Below, in pieces: positions 1 to 8,040 of a DNA stretch of 37,460 nucleotides. Both the position numbers and the translations under genes were made by a program. The stretch lies in the NCBI GenBank assembly GCA_029098265.1, contig JAQXNZ010000161.1:1-37460 (forward strand), in the 5' to 3' direction. This stretch comes from Clostridia bacterium. GTDB taxonomy: Bacteria > Bacillota > Clostridia > Lachnospirales > Anaerotignaceae. Each line of letters starts with the position of its first letter. Position 1 is the stretch's first letter. The notes under the pieces were generated by a model. The model ran no database searches. It had not been told where the DNA came from and worked only from the letters and a program-made list of their open reading frames with translations.

Positions 1-573
1 AATCAGGCACGAATGCAGGCAAGAGCCATAAGCAGAGTAATGGATATAAAGGAGATATATGCATGGGACGAAGTGTCTGATGCAGCCTATCGATTCAAAC
101 AGGATATGGAGAAGGAGATTGCAATACCCGTAACTGTTACTGAAACAAAGCGTGAAGCCGTTGAAAGGGCTGATGTGCTTGTCACAACCACAAGGGGCAG
201 AGGCAGTGTCATAGAAAGCGCATGGGTGAAGGCAGGAACCCATATTGTGGCGGTTGGTACAGACCAAAGGGGCAAGCAGGAATTTGACCCTGAAATATTC
301 AGAAATGCAAAGATTATAAATGACTCCATAGAGCAATGCACCGTCAAAGGAGAAACTCAGCATGCAATAAACGGCGGTATTATTACAAAAGAACAGATAC
401 ATGCCGAGATAGGCGAAATACTGCTGGGAAGAAAAGCAGGTAGAGAAAACGATGATGAGATAACTATATTTGATACAACCGGTATGGCAGTGCAGGACAA
501 TGTGACAGCAAATATGATATATAAAAGAGCAATTGAAAACAATATAGGAACGTATTTCGAGTTTTTTAAATAG
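1..573 (+). CDS. Ornithine cyclodeaminase / mu-crystallin family protein (5' end outside window)
   Basis: This is the C-terminal 190 residues of an NAD(P)-dependent enzyme of the ornithine cyclodeaminase/mu-crystallin family. The frame is open from base 1, and the first residues (NQARMQ) fit the end of the Rossmann glycine loop that normally reads GxGxQA, so the N-terminal third lies outside the window and the ATG at 13 is internal. The motifs [14 protein letters not shown] and [11 protein letters not shown] match the family's nucleotide-binding half, and [11 protein letters not shown] is the usual conserved C-terminal stretch. Family members include ornithine cyclodeaminase, alanine dehydrogenase, ketimine reductases and EutC; the substrate cannot be told from this fragment. 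The next gene, a PLP dehydratase, starts 12 bases after the stop and is almost certainly in the same operon. Confidence 0.9.
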   Translation, partial: NQARMQARAISRVMDIKEIYAWDEVSDAAYRFKQDMEKEIAIPVTVTETKREAVERADVLVTTTRGRGSVIESAWVKAGTHIVAVGTDQRGKQEFDPEIFRNAKIINDSIEQCTVKGETQHAINGGIITKEQIHAEIGEILLGRKAGRENDDEITIFDTTGMAVQDNVTANMIYKRAIENNIGTYFEFFK

Positions 574-585
574 GAGATGATATCA

Positions 586-1557
586 GTGTCAGAATACCCC
601 ACAATTAAGGATATACAGGAGGCAAAGAAAAGAATAAGCCCCTACATACACCATACGCCCATATTAAGATGCGAAAAAATGGAGAGCCGTTTCGGCTGTG
701 AAATATACTTTAAGCCTGAAACCTTGCAGGTGACAGGTGCCTTTAAGCTCAGGGGCGCACTTAACAAAGCACTATCCCTGCCTGAGGATGTAAGAAAAAG
801 AGGACTTATAGCAACCTCATCGGGAAACCATGCCCAAGGTCTGGCTTATGCCGCAAAAATGCTGGGTGTTCCCGCTATCATAGTAATACCTGCCGATGCG
901 CCGAAGCTTAAAATAGAAAACACAAGAGCGCTCGGTGCGGAAGTGGTGCTTTATGCGGGCAACACAGCCGAAAGGTGGAAGCTTGTATATAAAATGGCTG
1001 AGGAAAACGGATATGTTCCCGTACACGCCTTTGAGGACCCTATGGTAATGGCGGGACAGGGAACAATAGGCATTGAAATACTTGAGGACTTAAAAGATGT
1101 TGACACAGTAATTGTGCCTATGGGAGGCGGTGGACTGATTTCGGGCATATCCACAGCCATTAAGGAGACAAACCCCAATGTGAGAGTTATAGGTGCGGAG
1201 CCCGCCATGACACCCAAGTATTATACAAGCCGTCTTAAAGGGAAATATACGGCGCTTCCCGATGCCTATACTGTAGCCGACGGCCTGAGACTGAGCGTTC
1301 CGGGCAAAAATCCATATCCCATAATTGAAAAATATGTTGATGAGATAATAACCGTGAGCGATGACAATATAAAGGAAGCCATGAGAATGATAGCAAGGGA
1401 TGCAAAGCTTATTGCCGAGCCTGCATCGGCTATATGTATAGGTGTTCTTCTTGAAGGAAAGCTTAAGGTCAGAGAGGGAGAAAAGGTGTGCTCCGTGCTG
1501 TCGGGCGGCAACTGGGACTTGGAGGAGCTGGCGGAGATATACTCGGAGAAAAAATAA
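586..1557 (+). CDS. PLP-dependent threonine/serine dehydratase (TdcB/EutB-like)
   Basis: A fold-type II PLP enzyme of 323 residues, expected to deaminate L-threonine or L-serine to a 2-oxo acid and ammonia. Visible motifs are GAFKLRGA, whose lysine is the Schiff-base residue, the substrate loop SSGNHAQG, the phosphate-binding GGGGLISG and the C-terminal SGGNWD. There is no C-terminal ACT domain, so it resembles the short catabolic TdcB type or the EutB ectoine-utilisation type rather than allosteric IlvA. I chose the GTG at 586 because AGGAG at 572-576 sits nine bases upstream; the in-frame ATG at 577 directly abuts that site. Pairing with an ornithine-cyclodeaminase homologue recalls EutB-EutC, but no other ectoine gene is visible here, so the substrate stays open. 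Confidence 0.9.
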   Translation: MSEYPTIKDIQEAKKRISPYIHHTPILRCEKMESRFGCEIYFKPETLQVTGAFKLRGALNKALSLPEDVRKRGLIATSSGNHAQGLAYAAKMLGVPAIIVIPADAPKLKIENTRALGAEVVLYAGNTAERWKLVYKMAEENGYVPVHAFEDPMVMAGQGTIGIEILEDLKDVDTVIVPMGGGGLISGISTAIKETNPNVRVIGAEPAMTPKYYTSRLKGKYTALPDAYTVADGLRLSVPGKNPYPIIEKYVDEIITVSDDNIKEAMRMIARDAKLIAEPASAICIGVLLEGKLKVREGEKVCSVLSGGNWDLEELAEIYSEKK

Positions 1558-1574
1558 TAATATAAGAATAAAAA

Positions 1575-1648
1575 CTGTCTGCAGTTACGGAGCAATCCTA
1601 AGGGCCGAAGCTTTGGAAAGTACCCTGTATTTATGCAGGCAGCTTTTT
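1575..1648 (+). terminator. Long-loop terminator-like hairpin after the dehydratase gene
   Basis: CTGTCTGCA (1575-1583) pairs with TGCAGGCAG (1634-1642) with one G-U, followed by five T. The 50-base loop holds a nested AGGG/CCCT pairing. It lies between convergent genes. The long loop makes it a weaker terminator call, and I could not match it to a known riboswitch. Confidence 0.5.
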
Positions 1649-2714
1649 ATTTGTTTTTGACTTTTGCTTTGCCAAGCACAAGAAAGCGTATTACTGGTAT
1701 CCTCTTTACGGCTGCATTTGCCGCCAGGGTCAGCGGAAGTATCAAAACGAAAGCCGTTATGTATTTAGGCAGAGCCGAAAGACCCGTATGATATTGCAGA
1801 AGAAAGCAAATTGTTATGAGCGCAGGATAATGCAGTACATATATGCCGAAGCTGTTTTCGCTCATATGCCGCGAAAAGAGGCTGTCTTTATCAAAATATC
1901 TTTTTCCTGTTCCGAGTATGGCAAGTACCGCCGCCCACAGATACAGATTTGTAAGCAGGTTTTGCAGACAGGCATCGGAGGCATAATTACTGCCGCAGTA
2001 TTTGACCGCATAAATAACTCCTAATACGAACGCCGCAGCAGTCATCGGCAGACATATTTTTTCTACCTTATTTTGCACCTCGTCATGGGAGAAAATATAA
2101 TATCCGATGAGAAAGGCGGCAAAATAAATGCCGAAGCGATATGTAGTTATAACAGGCATATTAAAAATATGCGATGTTATCCAAATAAGCAGTGACAGAA
2201 GCAGTATAAAGGGCGTGCTTGTTCTCTCGAATAGGTGCCATATTCTGTCCGACCTGTCAAACTTCTTAAACAGCGAGATAAAAAGCGAAAATATAAAGAG
2301 CAGCTGTATGAACCACAGTGGGCCTATACCGCTTGATACGGATATCGGATAGACAAGGGCAGGCGGAATATATGCCAGAGCGCCGTTTATTTTTAGATTC
2401 AAATATCCCGTTATCCAATGAACAACGAACAGCCCGAGTACTGACGGAACAAGGAGCTTGACAGCCCTCTCTTTTAAAAATTGCTTTATCGTCCGATTTT
2501 GCAGTGAGTATCTTGCGCCCATGCCGGAAATGACAAAAAGCAGTACCATAAACCAGGGATAGACTATGCAGGCAAAGCCGTCAAACAGGGCTATGCTGTC
2601 GGCATCGGGTATGCCGCCCAAAACACCGCAGCCGTTGAATATATAGCAAACATGGTATATGACCACCAGCAATACGACTGCAAAGCGTATATTGTCAAGA
2701 TAAGTCTTTCTCAT
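1647..2714 (-). CDS. Acyltransferase 3 family integral membrane protein
   Basis: A 355-residue polytopic membrane protein of the acyltransferase 3 (OatA/WecH-like) family, which transfers acyl groups such as acetyl to cell-surface sugars or peptidoglycan. The N-terminus reads YLDNIRFAVVLLVVIYHV, the usual first helix carrying the catalytic-type histidine; about ten hydrophobic segments follow, and the protein ends in a short basic tail. No extracellular SGNH domain is present, so this is the minimal form. The start at 2714 is chosen because GGGAGA lies eight bases upstream; two earlier in-frame Met codons fit worse. The gene overlaps the 3' end of the AbrB-type gene by about 20 bases, so the two are co-transcribed and probably translationally coupled. 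The acceptor molecule is unknown. Confidence 0.88.
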   Translation of the reverse strand: MRKTYLDNIRFAVVLLVVIYHVCYIFNGCGVLGGIPDADSIALFDGFACIVYPWFMVLLFVISGMGARYSLQNRTIKQFLKERAVKLLVPSVLGLFVVHWITGYLNLKINGALAYIPPALVYPISVSSGIGPLWFIQLLFIFSLFISLFKKFDRSDRIWHLFERTSTPFILLLSLLIWITSHIFNMPVITTYRFGIYFAAFLIGYYIFSHDEVQNKVEKICLPMTAAAFVLGVIYAVKYCGSNYASDACLQNLLTNLYLWAAVLAILGTGKRYFDKDSLFSRHMSENSFGIYVLHYPALITICFLLQYHTGLSALPKYITAFVLILPLTLAANAAVKRIPVIRFLVLGKAKVKNK

Positions 2715-2934
2715 TATCTGCATCTCCCTTGGAATTATCTTCAAAAACTGCGGCGGCAAGCTGTTCAAAGGTCATTTTAGGCGGTATTGCAAGGCCTCGG
2801 TTTACATCACCCAGAAGAATAAGAGTATCTCCCGGCTTTATGTCGAATATTTCCCTTGCCTGCTTCGGAATTACTATCTGTCCCTTTTCGCCTACTGTCA
2901 CCGACCATGCGTATTTTCCATCGAGTCTTGACAT
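2695..2934 (-). CDS. AbrB/MazE/SpoVT-type transcriptional regulator
   Basis: A 79-residue protein whose first 50 residues form a SpoVT-AbrB swapped-hairpin DNA-binding domain; the family signature VGEKGQIVIPKQAREIFDIKPGD is present in shortened form as GQIVIPKQAR followed by IKPGD. The remaining 25 residues are acidic and probably tune oligomerisation. It starts at an ATG behind a strong AGGAGG. It is the first gene of a two-gene operon with the membrane acyltransferase. Its promoter overlaps a symmetric array of AGTAT half-sites, so autoregulation is likely. An antitoxin role (MazE type) is less likely because the partner is a membrane enzyme and not a small toxin. Confidence 0.92.
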   Translation of the reverse strand: MSRLDGKYAWSVTVGEKGQIVIPKQAREIFDIKPGDTLILLGDVNRGLAIPPKMTFEQLAAAVFEDNSKGDADNEKDLS

Positions 2935-2949
2935 TTGATATGCCTCCTA

Positions 2950-2985
2950 AGTATGAAAAGTATGATTTGTTATACTAATTATACT
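2950..2985. promoter_or_regulatory. Four-half-site palindromic operator in front of the abrB-type gene
   Basis: AGTAT occurs at 2950-2954 and 2959-2963, and its complement ATACT at 2972-2976 and 2981-2985. Both pairs have the same 9-base period and are symmetric about 2967/2968. The array covers the -10 box and the predicted transcription start, which fits a repressor site for the dimeric or tetrameric AbrB-type product. That this protein binds here is inference. Confidence 0.65.
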
Positions 2986-3006
2986 ATAGCTTATTCAATC
3001 AGTCAA
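2978..3006 (-). promoter_or_regulatory. Sigma-A type promoter for the abrB-acyltransferase operon
   Basis: On the minus strand TTGACT (3001-3006) is followed by exactly 17 bases and TATAAT (2978-2983). It is the best consensus promoter in this intergenic region and reads into the abrB-type gene about 40 bases downstream. Confidence 0.85.
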
Positions 3007-3066
3007 CAAACAATGGAAAGAATATAAAATTTTATGTTACAAATGCAGCCTTTTTCTAACTTTTAT

Positions 3067-3095
3067 TTGCCTGTACAGTCGAAAAATTGTATAAT
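3067..3095 (+). promoter_or_regulatory. Promoter for the HAD hydrolase gene
   Basis: TTGCCT (3067-3072), a 17-base spacer and TATAAT (3090-3095), about 43 bases upstream of the ATG. Confidence 0.75.
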
Positions 3096-3138
3096 CAATA
3101 TGCGGTCTGTCCGCTATTGATTTGAAAGGAATTTATTT

Positions 3139-3777
3139 ATGAAAAAAGGTGCAATTTTTGACTTGGACGGAACCCTTGCCGACTCAATGAAGGTTTGGGA
3201 GCATGCCGATTATACATTGGCCGAAAGATACGGCTTCACACCCGATGAGGAATACTGGCAGAAGGTTACATCGTGCTCATTTCTCGAGGGTGCGGCATAT
3301 ATTACAAATAGATATGGTTTGGGCGTAAGTGCACAGCATATTGCCGATGAGCTTTACGCCGTGGCTCTCGATGATTATCAGCATAATATAAAGCTTAAGG
3401 ACGGTGCGGCGGAACTGGTGAAAAAAATGAAGGCCGACGGGCTTAAGCTTGCCATAGCAACATCAAATGTGGAAGAAATGACCTTTGCGGTTTTGAGAAA
3501 AAACGGCATACTGGACTGCTTTGACGCCTTTGCCTACTGTGACAGTGTAGGAAAAAACAAGGCCTATCCCGATGTATATGAGGCGGCGGCAAAGTCAATG
3601 GGGCTTGAAGCCAAAGACTGTTATATTTTTGAGGACGTACCCTATGCTCTGAAGGGCGCAAAGGCTTCGGGAGCAGAGGTAATAGGCGTGTTTGACGGCT
3701 ATTCTTCGGATAAGCAGGAGGAGATAAAGAGGAACGCCGACAGATATATTCTGTCATTGAGGGAGTTTACATACTGA
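3139..3777 (+). CDS. HAD superfamily hydrolase, beta-phosphoglucomutase-like
   Basis: A 212-residue haloacid-dehalogenase phosphatase/phosphomutase of subfamily IA. Motif I is FDLDGTLADS near the N-terminus, with both catalytic aspartates. A helical cap follows, motif II is ATSN (around residue 110), the motif III lysine is in GKNKAYPDVY, and motif IV is the FEDVPYALKGAKASG stretch. This layout is that of beta-phosphoglucomutase or generic sugar-phosphate phosphatases (YqaB/Gph-like). The substrate is not predictable from sequence alone. It has its own promoter and an AAAGGA ribosome site eight bases before the ATG, and it appears to be monocistronic, with a new promoter starting just after it. 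Confidence 0.9.
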   Translation: MKKGAIFDLDGTLADSMKVWEHADYTLAERYGFTPDEEYWQKVTSCSFLEGAAYITNRYGLGVSAQHIADELYAVALDDYQHNIKLKDGAAELVKKMKADGLKLAIATSNVEEMTFAVLRKNGILDCFDAFAYCDSVGKNKAYPDVYEAAAKSMGLEAKDCYIFEDVPYALKGAKASGAEVIGVFDGYSSDKQEEIKRNADRYILSLREFTY

Positions 3778-3811
3778 CTATTGCAAAAAAATAATATATG
3801 TGATATATTCC

Positions 3812-3839
3812 TTGTATTGAGTACAAATGTTTATTATAT
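3812..3839 (+). promoter_or_regulatory. Possible promoter for the UPF0735-thrB-lysC operon
   Basis: TTGTAT (3812-3817), a 16-base spacer and TTATAT (3834-3839). The -35 box lies in a small dyad, TTGTA-TTGAG-TACAA (3812-3826). The region upstream of the operon is only about 80 bases, too short for a T-box or lysine riboswitch. Confidence 0.5.
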
Positions 3840-3857
3840 GCGAACAGGTGAGGCTTT

Positions 3858-4301
3858 ATGAAGGAGACAAAAAATTATTACATTATTGATAAAAGCGTGC
3901 TTCCTGAGGTTTTTATAAAGGTAATGGAGGTCAAAAATCTGCTTGAAAGCGGCAGGGAAAAGACCGTTCAGGAGGCTGTAAATAAAGTAGGCATTAGCAG
4001 AAGCGCTTTCTATAAATACAGAGACGCTATTTTTCCGCTGTATGAGCACTCAAGAGGAAAGAATGTGACCTTTTCCGCCAATGTTGACAACAGAGCAGGT
4101 CTGCTTTCGACATTGCTCAATGCCATTGCCAATGCGGGAGCAAATATACTTACAATAAATCAGACCATACCCATTAACGGCATTGCCAACGTGACAATAA
4201 CCGTGGAAACCCAGGATATAAACACAGATATGGGCGAGTTCATTGACAAGATGAATGAGATAGAGGGCGTAAGGTCACTGAAAATAATAGCAAGAGAATA
4301 A
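3858..4301 (+). CDS. UPF0735 ACT domain-containing protein (PheB-like)
   Basis: A 147-residue member of the UPF0735 family, the group that contains Bacillus PheB. The first 65 residues are helical and include a possible helix-turn-helix (VGISRSAFYKYRDAIF). Residues about 70-147 form an ACT domain, the small ligand-binding module that senses amino acids: VDNRAGLLSTLLNAIANAGANI, seen in part as NRAGLLSTLLNAIANAG. The function is unproven; the ACT fold and its place directly ahead of homoserine kinase and aspartokinase suggest an amino-acid-responsive regulator of threonine or aromatic synthesis. GGTGAGG lies upstream of the ATG. The stop is 16 bases before thrB. Confidence 0.9.
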   Translation: MKETKNYYIIDKSVLPEVFIKVMEVKNLLESGREKTVQEAVNKVGISRSAFYKYRDAIFPLYEHSRGKNVTFSANVDNRAGLLSTLLNAIANAGANILTINQTIPINGIANVTITVETQDINTDMGEFIDKMNEIEGVRSLKIIARE

Positions 4302-4317
4302 TATCGGAGGTACTGAT

Positions 4318-5214
4318 ATGTTACATATAAAGGTGCCGGCTACATCGGCAAACATGGGTCCGGGCTTTGACAGCATCGGAGTGGCACTTGAACTGTATAA
4401 TGAGCTTTGGGTCGAGGAGACCGAAAGCGGTATTGAAATAGTATCAAAAAACAACAGGAACATACCCAAGGGAGACAAAAACCTTATATACAGCACAATT
4501 AAGGGCTTCTTTGAGGAGGAAGGTATAAAGATGCCGGGTCTTAAGCTGACCCAGTATGACAATATACCCATGACCAGAGGACTTGGAAGCTCTGCGGCTT
4601 GCATAGTTGCGGGACTGTTGGCTGCAAACGCCGTAAGCGGCAAAAATTATTCCGTTGATGAGCTTGCCCAAAGGGCTGCAAGGCTTGAGGGACATCCCGA
4701 TAATTCCAACCCTGCTCTTATGGGCGGAATGATAGTCGGAGCCATGTATGAGGGCGGAATGAAATGCGTAAAGCTGAGTATTCCCGATAACATGACTTTT
4801 GCGGTTATGATTCCGGATTTTGCTCTTTCCACTTCCGAATCCCGTTCCGTGCTTCCTACGGAATACTCAAGAAAAGAAGTAGTGTTCAACGAATCCAGAA
4901 CAGGTCTTTTGGTAGCGTCCGTTATGACGGGCAACCTTGATAATCTCCGTGTGGCAATGGACGACGCCATACATCAGCCCTACAGGAAAAAGCTTATAAG
5001 AGGCTACGAGGAAATATTTGCCGCAGCTGCCGAAAACGGTTCCAAGGCCGAATATCTCAGCGGTGCAGGCCCCACTCTTATGGCTATTGTGACCGATGAC
5101 AATGCGGAAGCATTCGCAGAGAAAATGAGAACGGTATTTGACAAACTGCCTGATAAATGGGAGCTTAAGCTGCTTAAGCCCGAAATGAACGGAGCCGTTG
5201 TTGAAAAGGTTTAA
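4318..5214 (+). CDS. thrB: Homoserine kinase
   Basis: Homoserine kinase phosphorylates L-homoserine to O-phospho-L-homoserine, the next-to-last step of threonine synthesis, in the cytosol. The 298-residue protein is a typical GHMP kinase: N-terminal PATSANMGPGFDSIG, the ATP-binding GLGSSAACIVAGL (around residues 89-101), the EGHPDNSNPAL loop that follows in homoserine kinases, and the C-terminal GAGPTLMAI. The length is normal. It is preceded by CGGAGG and sits between the UPF0735 ACT gene and an aspartokinase gene, so the three make a small aspartate-family operon. Homoserine dehydrogenase (hom), often part of this operon in clostridia, is not here. Confidence 0.96.
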   Translation: MLHIKVPATSANMGPGFDSIGVALELYNELWVEETESGIEIVSKNNRNIPKGDKNLIYSTIKGFFEEEGIKMPGLKLTQYDNIPMTRGLGSSAACIVAGLLAANAVSGKNYSVDELAQRAARLEGHPDNSNPALMGGMIVGAMYEGGMKCVKLSIPDNMTFAVMIPDFALSTSESRSVLPTEYSRKEVVFNESRTGLLVASVMTGNLDNLRVAMDDAIHQPYRKKLIRGYEEIFAAAAENGSKAEYLSGAGPTLMAIVTDDNAEAFAEKMRTVFDKLPDKWELKLLKPEMNGAVVEKV

Positions 5215-5235
5215 GCCGAGGCTGGAGGGATTGTT

Positions 5236-6399
5236 TTGCTTATTGTACAGAAATACGGCGGTTCTTCCGTAGCGGACAAAAGCAGATTGCTTAATGCCGC
5301 TTCAAGGGTGGCTGAGGAATATAAAAACGGAAACAGTGTTGTAGTTGTCGTATCTGCTCAGGGTGACACGACGGACGATTTGATAAAGGCCGCAGGTGAT
5401 ATTAATCCTAAGGCTTCCGAGAGGGAGCTGGATATGCTTCTTTCTACGGGAGAACAGCAGGCGGCTTCACTTATGGCTATGGCACTTAACGGCATGGGAC
5501 TGCCTGCCGTAAGCCTTAACGCATGGCAGATGGGAATATTGACCTCGGACAGCTACGGAAAGGCAAAAATAGAGAAAATAGCTTCGGACAGGATAAAAAG
5601 AGAACTGTCCGACGGAAATATAGTAATTGCCGCAGGCTTTCAGGGCATTAACAGAAAGGGCGATATAACTACACTGGGCAGAGGCGGTTCCGATACAACG
5701 GCTGTTGCACTTGCCGCCGCACTCAATGCGGATAAATGTGAGATATACACCGATGTTGAGGGTGTTTTCACCGCAGACCCGCGCCATGTGGAAAATGCCG
5801 TAAAGCTTGATAATATCAGCTATGACGAGATGCTGGACTATACCACTATGGGTGCCGCAGTCCTGCACAACCGCTCGGTGGAAATGGCTAAAAAGCACGA
5901 TGTTAAAATAAGCGTGCGCTCAAGCTTTTCCGACAGCGAAGGCACTTATGTATGCGGCGAGAAAAGTTTCAGACTGGTCAGCGGCATAGCTTCGGACAGC
6001 AATGTCCTGCTGGTTACGGTAAAGGGTATATCGGATATAAAAAAGGAATGCGCCGTATTTGCTCTGCTGGCGGAAAATGATATAAGCGTTGACATAGTCA
6101 TGTCAAGGAGAGACAGCGGAAAACTCAGGTTTACCGTAAGCTCCAAGGACATGGCAAAGACGGAGAGGGCACTGGCAGGCATTGATTATGAGATAAATGA
6201 CTGCCTGGCGAAAATATCCGTTGTCGGCACTGGACTTGAAACAAATCCGGGTGTAATTGCATCGGTATATAAGGCTCTGGAAGAAGAAAATGTCGACATG
6301 GAGCTTATGACCACGTCGGAAATAAAAATAAGCGTGCTTATTGATAAAAATGATAAGGACAGATTGGTAAAAGCGCTTCATAAAAAGTTCTTTGAATAA
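5236..6399 (+). CDS. lysC: Aspartate kinase (monofunctional)
   Basis: Aspartokinase catalyses the first committed step of lysine, threonine and methionine synthesis, ATP-dependent phosphorylation of L-aspartate. The 387-residue protein has the kinase fold (KYGGSSVAD at the N-terminus, STGEQQAASLMAM, LGRGGSDTTAVALAAAL, CEIYTDVEGVFTADPR) and two C-terminal ACT domains from about residue 255, which give allosteric control by end products. No homoserine dehydrogenase domain is fused. The start is a TTG at 5236 behind GGAGGG; no ATG fits the conserved N-terminus. It follows thrB by 21 bases. Which of lysine or threonine inhibits it cannot be read from the sequence. Confidence 0.95.
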   Translation: MLIVQKYGGSSVADKSRLLNAASRVAEEYKNGNSVVVVVSAQGDTTDDLIKAAGDINPKASERELDMLLSTGEQQAASLMAMALNGMGLPAVSLNAWQMGILTSDSYGKAKIEKIASDRIKRELSDGNIVIAAGFQGINRKGDITTLGRGGSDTTAVALAAALNADKCEIYTDVEGVFTADPRHVENAVKLDNISYDEMLDYTTMGAAVLHNRSVEMAKKHDVKISVRSSFSDSEGTYVCGEKSFRLVSGIASDSNVLLVTVKGISDIKKECAVFALLAENDISVDIVMSRRDSGKLRFTVSSKDMAKTERALAGIDYEINDCLAKISVVGTGLETNPGVIASVYKALEEENVDMELMTTSEIKISVLIDKNDKDRLVKALHKKFFE

Positions 6400-6406
6400 T
6401 TATAAC

Positions 6407-6441
6407 GCCGTCTGCGAAACCGCAGGCGGCATAAATTTGTT
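6407..6441. terminator. Hairpin between lysC and the convergent ComM/YifB gene
   Basis: GCCGTCTGC (6407-6415) pairs with GCAGGCGGC (6422-6430), with one G-U and a GAAACC loop, followed by ATAAATTTGTTT. The T-tract is interrupted, so efficiency is uncertain. It is the only stem in this gap. Confidence 0.6.
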
Positions 6442-6452
6442 TGAGAATTATT

Positions 6453-7949
6453 TTAAGGTCTGTACTGCAGGGCTTCGGCTATGTGGTCTGCGCTTATCCT
6501 TTCACAGCCCGCCAGGTCGGCAATGGTTCTGGATACCTTAAGAATCTTGTGATAGCCCCTTGCGCTGAGCCCCAGACTGTCAAAGGCGGCCTTTATAAGC
6601 TCTGCTGCATCCTTTTCCAGCAGACAGTATTTTTCTGTCTGCGCTGCGGAAAGGCGTGAGTTGAAAACTATACCGTCATCTTTGTATCTTTCCAGCTGTA
6701 TCTGTCTGGCGGCGGTAACTCTTTTCTTAATATCGGCGGAGCTTTCGGCCTTTTGTCTGCTGTTAAGCTCCTTATATGTAACGTCGGGCGTTTCGGCATA
6801 AATATCTATTCTGTCAAGCAGAGGACCCGATATGCGCTTTTTGTATTTTGCTATCTCACTGGTGGTGCAGTGACATCTCTTATCGCCCAGATAACCGCAG
6901 GGGCAGGGATTCATTGCCGCAACAAGCATAAATTTTGACGGATATGTGGCCGTTGAGTTTACTCTGGCTATGGTTACCTGACCGTCCTCCATAGGCTGAC
7001 GCAGTGTTTCCAGCACGTTTCTTGCAAATTCGGGAAGCTCGTCCAGAAACAGTACACCGTAGTGGGAAAGGCTTATTTCACCTGGCTTAGGTATACCGCT
7101 GCCGCCCGTCATTGCAGGGGCGGAAACCGTATGGTGGGGAGAGCGGAAGGGGCGCCTTGTTATCAGTGACGTTCCGCTTTCAAGCAGTCCTGCCACGCTG
7201 TATATTTTGGTTATCTCGATACTTTCCTCAAATGTCAGGTCTGGCAGTATGGACGGCAGTCTTTTGGCAAGCATAGTTTTTCCCGTACCCGGGTGACCCG
7301 TAAGAAGTATATTATGATAGCCTGCCGCCGCTATTTCCATTGCTCTCTTTACATATTCCTGACCCTTTACGTCGGCAAAGTCGGGCATAACGGCGCTGTT
7401 GCTTTCGGCAAACAGCCTATTGATGTCCGCCTTATGTATATTCAGAGAAAATCCCTTTAAAAGCTGGGATATACTGCTTATGGGGTATACTTCCATATCC
7501 TCTGCCAATGCAGCCTCATCGGCGTTGGCGGCGGGAACTATACATTTGTGTATACCGTCACGCAGTGCTCCCGAAACTATGGACAGTACGCCGTTTACGG
7601 GCTTTACGCCCCCGTCCAGAGAAAGCTCTCCGATGATGAGAAAATCCTTTACGGAGTCGGCTTTTATTACTCCCATGCAGGTAAGCACGCCTACGGCAAT
7701 GGGCAGGTCAAAGGCAGGGCCTTCCTTTTTTGTGTCAGCCGGTGCAAGGTTGACCGTTATTCTTTTGGCAGGTAGCTCATAACCGGAATTTTTTATGGCG
7801 GTGCGTACTCTCTCACGGGACTCCTTGACAGCCGAGCCGGGAAGTCCTACTATATCAAAGCCGGGAAATCCGTTGGATATGTCCACCTCAACGCTGACGG
7901 CATATCCGTCAATTCCGTTTACAGCACCACTGGTTATTTTTGACAGCAT
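6453..7949 (-). CDS. YifB/ComM family Mg-chelatase-like AAA+ ATPase
   Basis: A 498-residue member of the YifB/ComM family. In naturally transformable bacteria ComM is a hexameric helicase that promotes branch migration during integration of incoming DNA. The N-terminal part is a Lon-protease-like S5 fold (GFPGFDIVGLPG). The AAA+ domain has Walker A GHPGTGKTMLAKR near residue 225, Walker B LFLDELPEF, and the family's zinc-like stretch CPCGYLGDKRCHCT; the C-terminal helical domain ends in the usual RISADHIAEALQYR. The start at 7949 is set by AGGAGG seven bases upstream. It is divergent from dprA, another DNA-uptake gene, with back-to-back promoters in the 160-base gap. The pairing suggests a shared role in recombination of incoming single strands. 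Confidence 0.93.
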   Translation of the reverse strand: MLSKITSGAVNGIDGYAVSVEVDISNGFPGFDIVGLPGSAVKESRERVRTAIKNSGYELPAKRITVNLAPADTKKEGPAFDLPIAVGVLTCMGVIKADSVKDFLIIGELSLDGGVKPVNGVLSIVSGALRDGIHKCIVPAANADEAALAEDMEVYPISSISQLLKGFSLNIHKADINRLFAESNSAVMPDFADVKGQEYVKRAMEIAAAGYHNILLTGHPGTGKTMLAKRLPSILPDLTFEESIEITKIYSVAGLLESGTSLITRRPFRSPHHTVSAPAMTGGSGIPKPGEISLSHYGVLFLDELPEFARNVLETLRQPMEDGQVTIARVNSTATYPSKFMLVAAMNPCPCGYLGDKRCHCTTSEIAKYKKRISGPLLDRIDIYAETPDVTYKELNSRQKAESSADIKKRVTAARQIQLERYKDDGIVFNSRLSAAQTEKYCLLEKDAAELIKAAFDSLGLSARGYHKILKVSRTIADLAGCERISADHIAEALQYRP

Positions 7950-7975
7950 ATACAGCCCTCCTTTTTTATAAATAT

Positions 7976-8004
7976 ATGATAACAAGTGAGGTAATTTTTG
8001 ACAA
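7976..8004 (-). promoter_or_regulatory. Promoter for the ComM/YifB gene
   Basis: On the minus strand TTGTCA (7999-8004), a 17-base spacer and TATCAT (7976-7981), about 27 bases before the ATG at 7949. Confidence 0.7.
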
Positions 8005-8040
8005 TATATATGTAAGTTTTATATGAAAAAAATATTTCTG

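Noticed and set aside
1575-1648. Possible riboswitch or T-box
   Set aside because: It lies between two convergent gene ends, so it regulates no downstream gene. No T-box or riboswitch consensus was found.
2695-2934. Antitoxin of a MazEF-type toxin-antitoxin pair
   Set aside because: The partner gene encodes a 355-residue membrane acyltransferase and not a small toxin.
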